Shown piece by piece: positions 56,906 through 64,000 of a stretch of 64,000 bases of DNA; within the stretch, counting starts at the first letter, position 1, and every line of letters begins with the position of its first letter. Source of the stretch: Timema cristinae (taxonomy: Eukaryota; Arthropoda; Insecta; Phasmatodea; Timematidae); NCBI GenBank assembly GCA_039000515.1, contig JBCFYV010000935.1:61914346-61978345 (forward strand). The letters are read 5' to 3'. Both the position numbers and the translations under genes were made by a program. Below the pieces are notes generated by a model. It was not told where the DNA came from. It ran no database searches and saw only the letters and a program-made list of their open reading frames with translations.

Positions 56906-57725
56906 TAATTTAGAGATTATTGTGACCAACATATCATTTTACTTGGTTAACGAGTTTAAATATTTAGGAACAATTTCAACTAGCAATACATCATTAGAGT
57001 GGAAATTAAGAAAATAATAGTCAGGGAAATGCATGCTATTACTAGATCAGTAAGTGGTTGACATCTCGTTTGCTGTCAAGGAATGTGTAAATAATAATAT
57101 ACCAAACAATAGTTTTACCGGTTGTTCTTTATGGGTGTGAAACATGGTGGTATTTTACATGGCACAGAAATAAATACAGGGTCGTTTGAAACAAGTTGCT
57201 TCAAAGGAAGGTATTTGGTACAAAAAGGGATGAGGCTACTGGGGAGTGGAGGAGGTTACATGGATGATGAGTTACATACCCTGTGCTCATCACAAGACAT
57301 TTTAGGAATGATCAAATCTTGCATATTACTGTGAGCAGGACATGCAGCGTGAATGGGAGAATCTAGAACTGTGTTCAGGTTATTGACCAGTAAAAACCCA
57401 ATGGGAATAGACCATTGGGAAGACCCAGGTGGTAGGATAACATTAGATAGTGTGTAATGAGGTGGACTTGATAGAATTAGCTCAAGATAGGGATAGGGTA
57501 TAATGAGATGGACTGGATATAACTAGCTCAAGATAGGAATAGGGAATAATGAGGTGGATTGGATATAACTAGCTCAAGGTAGGGATAGGGTATAATGAGA
57601 TGGACTGGATATAACTAGCTCTAGATAGGGATAGGGTGTAATGAGGTGGACTGGATAGAACTAAGTTAAGAATAAGTTATGCACTTTTGTGTGTTAATGG
57701 AGTTCCTAATGCCTTATGGTAAGTA
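56905..57725 (+). mobile_element. LINE 3' remnant (DWIELAQDRDRW family), longest copy
   Basis: Broken frames run through VNEFKYLGTISTSN, KIVREMHAITRSVSG, RLFFMGVKHGG (compare the LINE motif LYGCETW) and DELHTLCSSQDILGMIKSC, then SRT and the repeated DWI units. This is the reverse-transcriptase C-terminal region of a non-LTR element. It ends near GCCTTATGGTAAGTAA. Five tandem 46-bp units lie at about 57450-57662. Confidence 0.8.
57450..57662. repeat. 46-bp tandem repeat inside a LINE 3' end
   Basis: The unit TATAATGAGATGGACTGGAT + ATAACTAGCTCAAGATAGGG + ATAGGG (46 bp) is present about 4.5 times with few changes. Since 46 is not a multiple of three, the array cannot be coding throughout. Confidence 0.9.
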
Positions 57726-57991
57726 ACAAAGATGGTTTAAACCAGAGATAGAAGGTTAGATAGGAAAACTTCAAAACCTTTATCACTATGAGTCACTCCC
57801 TTAAATATTATTCCTTTTGAATCCAACTGTAATTAAATTGATTTAAAACAAGTAGGGCTATAACTAAGTATTTTATGAACAACATAATAGTTCAGCACTG
57901 TTAGACTGATCAAGGAATCCAATGTTCACATTCCATACTTAGTATAGGTCCTACTGCTACAGAAAGGGAATTTTACCATAATGTAATGTTT

Positions 57992-58025
57992 CAAACACAC
58001 ACCACACACACACACACACACACAA
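57992..58025. repeat. (CA)n microsatellite
   Basis: CACACACCACACACACACAC and so on. A further (AC)n run lies at 61130-61145 and a shorter one at 17720-17735. Confidence 0.9.
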
Positions 58026-58499
58026 AGGTATTGTAGTATGAATATCTACCAAAATATTTTAAACCATGCATAGTTCTACATTAATCAATACATTATATAT
58101 TTTGTAAGGTACCGGTACTCACTAATTATTTATTTATCAAGAACCAATGCTCATATCTTCAAAGTTATTTTAAAATCACATTATAACACAATAGGCATAT
58201 ATTTTAACATAAAACAATCTGAACCTTAAGGATATATGACACCAAAACTACTGCTGTGAGTTAAATTAGGGTTTTGCTCATATAACCAGATGATCATATA
58301 CCTGTAGTATAATATATATCCTAGTTACTGGAGTGTAGTTTTAATAATTTAATTTCTATCATTTATCTGCTTGGGGGGCTGCATGCTCAAAGGAAGGTTT
58401 TTTTAAAACTTTTTCTACTCGTTTGATTTTGAATTTATTTTCGTTTGCTGCTGGTTCAGAAACTTTTTACTGATGTCAAATTTTTTGCAACCCCAACAT

Positions 58500-58700
58500 T
58501 CAGTTACACAACCCCATATGGGATCGCAACACACAGCTTAAGAAGGCCTGTAGGTAGGGTGTACCGAGTTTGGTTATTCCTAAATAGTTTCCCACTTTCT
58601 CTACACCCAAATGTGGTTACACTTCTTAACTTAAGCCTAATTAACCAAACCCTGGTGAACATGGGAAGTATTCCTCTTTCGAGAAAAATCTGCCGGTAAT
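58500..58700 (+). repeat. SINE-B like remnant
   Basis: Body phrases AGTTTCCCACTTTCTCTACA, CCCAAATGTGGTTACACTTC and the preceding GGTAGGGTGTACCGAG resemble SINE-B bodies. The head is degraded. Confidence 0.45.
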
Positions 58701-58871
58701 CGAACTTAGGACCTCTATGTCAGCTTCCAGGGGTTGCAACGAGGCTGGTGATATAGCACAGTAAATACTTTAGAACAACAGATTAAAGGTTTACAATCTA
58801 ATTTTACTTGTTTTCTTGCAAATTAAATTCTTGTTGTTGATTTGTATGTACAGTATTTTTAGTCTTAATAT

Positions 58872-59050
58872 TTGAATGTGGGGAATGCCAGGCCTTCACC
58901 GTGGTTCGGATTCCACGTTAAACTGTAGGTCCTTCATTTCATCTCACAATCACCCTACCATTACACATTAGCGTAAGTGCGTATAACCCGAACGGGTAGT
59001 AAGACGCGGTGCTAATAATATTAATAATAATAATAATAATAATAATAATC
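58872..59050 (+). repeat. SINE-A copy, 5'-truncated
   Basis: Starts within the body (TTTGAATGTGGGGAATGCCA) and runs to the intact tail and a long (TAA)n run. The truncation point is close to that of the copy at 25510. Confidence 0.88.
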
Positions 59051-59666
59051 TTACTATTCCAAAAACATTTCTCTATCACTATATTTTTATTATTTTAGTG
59101 GCGAATTATTTTTATGTTTTTTTTTTTTTCATGGCTTGCTCACACTATGACATCCTTAACAGGATCTTAGCCATACTTCCCTTGATGCATAGCATACACT
59201 TTCCAGACATTTATTCTCCATAATGAACAACACTATTAAATGACTTGCATTGTATTAATTTTATTAGTCCTATGTAGTTGATTTAATTAATAGTTTCATT
59301 GTGTTTAAGTGGAATGTGTTATCAGTTATCTGTCAGTTTTAATGAATACTTCTCAGTGATAAGCATAGTTTTAAAGTGTAACACAACCTAGATCAAGCCC
59401 CATTTCTAACAATGAAGGTCGCAAACTAAATATAACCAGCATTGTTTAAACATTTAATCTAAGTATCAAATTATATGTGGAGTAATCATTTGTTTACACA
59501 AGCTCTTGTTGCCTTAGTCAGCGTTTCATTCTTTATTTAGGTAGGTGTGGGTTGTAGCTAATGCTTATTGTGATTAATTTTGTTTGGTTGCATGGTCAAA
59601 GCTGGAACTCCAATAAACCAGACTGCCAAAAGATTCGGGTTTGAGTCCCCTATCATAATGAGGATG

Positions 59667-60496
59667 CAGTGGCAGCTCGTGTATAGGCACAGCGGAACTG
59701 CAGCACCCCTCTATTTCCACTTGATATTATCGATAACATTTAACATAATGAGTCCTTTTTTCTTTAATTCTTTATTTATTTTTGTAGTACAATATATATT
59801 CCTTAAGCTTAATGTCAATACTTCAATATCCAACCCCAGTTTATGAAAAATATACACCAATCTTTGTATGGAACTGTGCGCTTCACAGTGTCAGCGACGT
59901 GCTGTTTGACTGTTGTACGCATGCACACATAGGGGGGTGTGGGGAGGAAGGCGGGACTGCCAGGTAGAGAGAGCACTGTTTCTCTCGCAGTGCCGGCTCT
60001 GGCGTGATGGTGGAAGGAAGTGGTTTTTTTTACTCAGCGTGTGTTGTGCTTAAAAACCGTGTACCATATTCTTGAATGTGATAAAGTGTAGAAGAGTGTA
60101 GAATTAGATTATTATTCTGCTTCCAGATATTCTATTTGATTAAATTTTTTTCGGTTCTTTTATTTAACAGAAAGACTAAATGCGCTTGCAGTACTTTCAC
60201 TGGATAAAAATTTCCTCATTTGTCATCCAGAGATCAAGAAGACAATTATTGAACTTTTTGCGCAAATTAAGTCAAGAAGAATGGATTTCATTTTTAAATA
60301 AATAGATCAAGCTTGAACTGTAACAATTTAAGTTAAAGTAAGTAAAAACTCTTTTTTTTTTTGGTAAATATTTTATCAAGTTCCTTAATACATTTTCTTT
60401 TTATACATTTTTTTTTCCTTTTACACAATTTTAAAACAAAGGCTAAACATTTTCTGGAGCAGCACCCCCACTAATTTTAGCTATGAGCCGCCACTG
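59667..60496. mobile_element. Internally deleted hAT element, copy 2, with perfect 8-bp duplication
   Basis: The ends are CAGTGGCAGCTCGTGTATAG and CTATGAGCCGCCACTG. TGAGGATG stands directly before (59659-59666) and after (60497-60504), the 8-bp duplication expected of hAT transposition. The same short terminal exon as in copy 1 is present (ERLNALAVLSLDKNFL ... SRRMDFIFK, stop), after an acceptor-like TTTATTTAACAG. No other transposase sequence was seen, so the element is nonautonomous. Confidence 0.93.
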
Positions 60497-60651
60497 TGAG
60501 GATGTCTTTTTTCCTCAATGGTTTTCTAATCTCCCCCCACACACATAAGGGTACAATTCCTTTAAATCCAACTTTCTTCATCCCTAAAACATTAGCTCCA
60601 AACATACACCACACTTGTTGCAACCTTTGCACTTACACTTGGTTAACTTCC

Positions 60652-60668
60652 CCCCCCCCCCCCCCCCC
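60652..60668. repeat. Poly-C run
   Basis: A homopolymer of about 18 C. Such runs are error-prone in assembly. Confidence 0.85.
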
Positions 60669-60690
60669 AATCACAGAAATAACATTCTTT

Positions 60691-61100
60691 TCAGGCTTCC
60701 TCTTCAACTAGTTTGACTTTTGGCTGAATTTTCTGCTGCTGGGTTCTCAAACGCAAATGGCCATTCAGAAACTCATTAGCAAGTATTTTCCAAAAGTCCA
60801 TCCTTGCCTTGTTGCATGTAGTATTATCCTTGTAAATCATGTATGAATTTAACCCTGCAATATTCAGATATGAAAATAATACTGCCAAAGTCCATCTTCA
60901 GGTTATTCTATTTACAGAATAAACACACTTCATTTTGTCCACCTTATCAACACCCGATCTCGTTTCATTATAAAACGTGATAATTTTGGGTTTATAAACT
61001 TCAGAACCATCTAGATTTTCAATTTCATCAGATGCACCAAAATCAAATTTGTCAGTGTAGTATATCTTTGTCGTTCGGTCCAGATATTTTCCTGTAACTT
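60691..61100 (-). pseudogene. piggyBac-type transposase fragment (C-terminal part)
   Basis: The minus strand reads KYLDRTTKIYYTDKFDFG, KPKIITFYNETRSGVDKVDKM and CVYSVNRIT, then TGA, then RWTLAVLFSYLNIAGLNSYM ... KARMDFWKILANEFL, ending at TGA (60693-60691). The GVDxxDxM block holds the last catalytic aspartate of piggyBac transposases; family members have an arginine where the internal TGA (60900-60898) stands. The N-terminal two thirds were not found upstream, so this is a dead fragment or a domesticated remnant. Terminal repeats and TTAA sites were not located. Confidence 0.88.
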
Positions 61101-62039
61101 AAAGTGTACAAGTATTAACAAAAAAAACACACACACACACACACAAAGCGTGCACGCTCACTCACAGACAACCACACATATGCATGTGTGTGCATGCATG
61201 TGCACAAACCCATACATACACTGTATACAAAACCCATTCATAGTAAATGCATGAAACTTATTTAAATCTCCTATTTTTGACGCGATATATTTTCAAAAAC
61301 TGCCGATAGCGAAGATAAAATTGAGTTAAAATCTCTTTAAGAATTGAGAAAATATATTACTCATAAAAATTAGGGTCAAAAATAATCAATAATTCAATAA
61401 AACTGATTAAACCTAGCTAAAGTTTAAATTCACAGTCCCAAAAATGAAATCTCAAATGCAGGCACTCAGAGTAACAGTTCACAGTAGCAAACAAAGTATC
61501 AATCTCCGATTCTGCCATAATTTTCAGAAAGGCAATAGGGGAAGCTATCAGGCAACACTGCTCTCAAATCTGTTATGCAAGGGGATGGCAACAAAACTAC
61601 GATTTTGCGGACTCATACTCCGCTATGCTTGTACTGGTGGGTTAATATTTTAATGTGTCACATAATGTTTTAGACTTTTCACCAACTCGTTAAAGATTTA
61701 TATTTTAGTTGATGATACATTATAATTTTATATGTGTTCATGTTGTACACTCCGTTTCTTTACCAAAATTATATTTAAATTATACATTTTTATGTTTATT
61801 AATTTCACTTAATACATCTACCGCTTTATTAACCGTTTAATTTATAAATTAATTTTTTTTCTATTTTTCTAGATCAACTTATCTATGTCCTAACTTTTAT
61901 TATAACCACTCCTTACTTTCAACCATTTTTTTATAACATTTTCTAAAATGTTAAAATCGTGCTGTATACAACATATTTAGTGTTTTTGTCTGTTTTGAAA
62001 AATACATGCAATACTTGCACGAATGAAATGGGCCACTTC

Positions 62040-62280
62040 CTTCACTGTTTGCGAGGTCTAAAGGCGTTAGTATCTCACAATAAACTAGACTGCTCATGTT
62101 GGGGAGATTAGGGTTGGAATCTCGGTCATGTATACTAAGGGTGCTTTTTCATACATGATTTCTCCACTCTGCCTCCATGAAAATACTGATACATTTCCTC
62201 TAAATGTTCTACCTTCCTTATCCCTACCTCAATAGCATATTCAATGTGTGTGTACAACCCAAATGGGGGATACTAGGACA
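62040..62280 (+). repeat. SINE-B copy, diverged
   Basis: Head TTTGCGAGGTCTAAAGGCGT with B-box-like GGGTTGGAATCTCGGTC, body TTTCTCCACTCTGCCTCCAT and CATTTCCTCTAAATGTTC, and a worn tail (CAACCCAAATGGGGGATACT). Confidence 0.68.
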
Positions 62281-63004
62281 CAACGAGGGGTCGGAGTGGG
62301 GGGAATAACTATCAGTATTAGGAGAACTGCTAGCACACCATACTCGCGATTCGGTACAAGTCGTCAGGGCCGTGTAAACAGCATTACAGGCCCTGGGCAA
62401 AGCATTGCACTGGGACTCCTCTGAAATCAATGTTTAAACATAAAAAACAAACATAATGTGTAGGGGGAACTAATCAACAAAAATTATTAAACAATATTGC
62501 CTTGAAAAATACAAATATTTTATCATAATAAATTATAATTAATTGATAAATGGTACAATATGAATTAATGAGTTATTTACTATTAATAAATTAAAACGAA
62601 TGTTTTGAGAAATCTCTTCGGTGAGAATTATTTTAAAGATATATATGTAAGAACCCTCATTGATTAATATCTCCAAGGATTTTTTCCATGACTTAACTTA
62701 GTCCCTTTTTCTTTCAATCCAAACAATTGAATTTAAACTGAACATCAACACTAATCATTTGTTGATAAATTCACCATGGGGCCCCTGGGAGATTGGGTCC
62801 GGTGTACCCATACTGACCATGGCCGCCCCACCGCACATTGTGGTTTTCCATCCTCTTTTCTTTGGTTAACGTTGGAGGGTGTAAGTCGGGGATGGTACCA
62901 ACACCAAGAATAAACTTATCATGGACATACGTAGAAAGTATTTCCTCTTATCCAGGGTCTTGGTGACTATGTGGTACCCAGGAGGGCTCCACAAACTTAT
63001 AAAA

Positions 63005-63230
63005 TCCCTCTGTGACTGCGTTGTCTAACACGCTCCTCTCATGTTGGACTAGACTGCCGAAGACAGGGATGTCGGGTGCACTGAGTGGGGGTTTCCCCCC
63101 CCTAAATGATTTTCCACTCTTCCTTCATGCAAGTGCATTTCCTCTAAATTAAGCTTTTGTAATCCCTAACCCTTATATATAGTACATAGGCATATTACCC
63201 GAACGGGTAGTAAGACGCGGTGCTTAAAAA
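63005..63230 (+). repeat. SINE-B copy with intact shared tail
   Basis: Degraded head, body TTTTCCACTCTTCCTTCATG and TTTCCTCTAAATTAAGC, and an intact tail ATTACCCGAACGGGTAGTAA then GACGCGGTGCTT. The tail is identical over this stretch to SINE-A tails. Confidence 0.78.
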
Positions 63231-63754
63231 ACACATAAAATATATCTAATCAAAATTTAGAGGTAAGTCTCTAATCCAAATTTAAATCTTCAAATCTATA
63301 AAAAAAATATACAGTTTTAATTGAATTGAAAATATTTAAAATTGAATTAAAAGAAAATGTTGTTTGAAGGTTGGTGCAACTGATAGATACTAATTGGGTT
63401 GTCGTGTCTTTTATGTCTTAGACAACAAAGAGCACTTTTTTCTTAAATTATTGATACAATTTTGTTTATGTTTTTGTTACTCTGCCAACTAGATAAGTCT
63501 ATATTAATTCATTTTACCAATTGCTTAAAAATTGTTTTTGAAGTTAAGGTCTTCATCATTTTATCTGAGACTCTTTATTGACATTTTAATGAACTTCGAA
63601 TCTCATAGGATTCAGGCATCTCATCTCTTAACTAATTTTCAAAATAAAGATATTTCGTTTATTTTTTATTTTAAAGATCGGGAAATAATTATAATATAGT
63701 CATACGTCAAGTGCTCTTCAGCTGTACATTTTGATATATAACATAAATAGCTTT

Positions 63755-64000
63755 ATTTATTTGAGGTATTTAACGTGCACTTTCTGAACTGACTGATTAT
63801 ATCAGCACACGAGAATTTCTATGAGCGAGAACGAAAGGGCCAACCAATTTTGCCTTTAAGGGTTCTTTTACACTTTACAATCGACACGGGACCGACACTT
63901 TACTTATCTTCCGAAGAAAATTGTGCTACAGATTTTTATGCTCCAGAAAATCTGTTGACTCCGATTAAGTTTGAACCCACAAACATCAGGTCCTGAAGCA
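63755..64000 (-). repeat. SINE-C related copy, running off the window
   Basis: The left end (TATTTGAGGTATTTAACGTG, CTGACTGATTATATCAGCAC) is the reverse of the SINE-C tail. The right end is cut by the window edge near a B-box-like AAGTTTGAACCCAC. Confidence 0.65.

Larger units (their letters stand above)
61101..64000. other. Gene-poor end of the window
   Basis: Holds an (AC)n run, SINE-B relatives at 62040-62280 and 63005-63230, and a SINE-C relative at 63755-64000. An open frame at 61444-61653 shows no recognisable domain. No host exon could be supported. Confidence 0.5.

Overview
The window is AT-rich eukaryotic DNA. Its genes are split by spliceosomal introns, and the space between is filled with decayed transposable elements. 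The proteins are metazoan (ORC2, PA2G4/EBP1, a THAP-domain protein, a TLC-like membrane protein). The repeat mix (tRNA-derived SINEs, several LINEs, hAT and piggyBac remnants, a Penelope-like foldback) fits an invertebrate, most plausibly an arthropod. The species cannot be fixed from the sequence. No prokaryotic signals, CRISPR arrays, rRNA genes or credible functional tRNA genes were seen.

Layout: (1) 2001-2803 minus, an apparently single-exon THAP gene carrying a one-base frameshift in a homopolymer. It lies head to head with (2) 3740-12677 plus, a seven-exon, 352-residue multi-pass membrane protein of probable TLC (TRAM-LAG1-CLN8) type. Intron 2 of that gene holds a 1.6-kb minisatellite of 36-bp units with higher-order structure. 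(3) 12678-20242 is a convergent intergenic stretch with LINE tails, a SINE and a foldback element. (4) 20243-28878 minus is a complete eight-exon PA2G4 (EBP1) gene of 389 residues. (5) 28879-33098 separates it from the divergent (6) 33099-49293 plus, a complete nine-exon ORC2 gene of 615 residues. Its introns carry a decayed reverse-transcriptase LINE, other LINE tails, SINEs and an hAT-like MITE. (7) 49294-64000 has no recognisable host gene. It holds SINEs, two copies of an internally deleted hAT element, a LINE with a 46-bp tandem repeat, a possible MITE and a broken piggyBac transposase fragment.

The exon structures of the three spliced genes were built by hand from splice signals. Phases agree at every junction, and each total coding length is a multiple of three (1059, 1170 and 1848 nt). 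ORC2 (origin licensing) and PA2G4 (ribosome biogenesis and growth control) are conserved housekeeping genes. Nothing suggests that the four genes form one pathway.

I did not find a clearly new biological system. The most unusual structures are the higher-order minisatellite, a 59-bp perfect inverted repeat around a hammerhead-like core, a LINE family with a 46-bp repeat amplified in at least two copies, two tRNA-headed SINE families that share one 3' tail, and a 23-bp tandem duplication that resets the PA2G4 stop codon.
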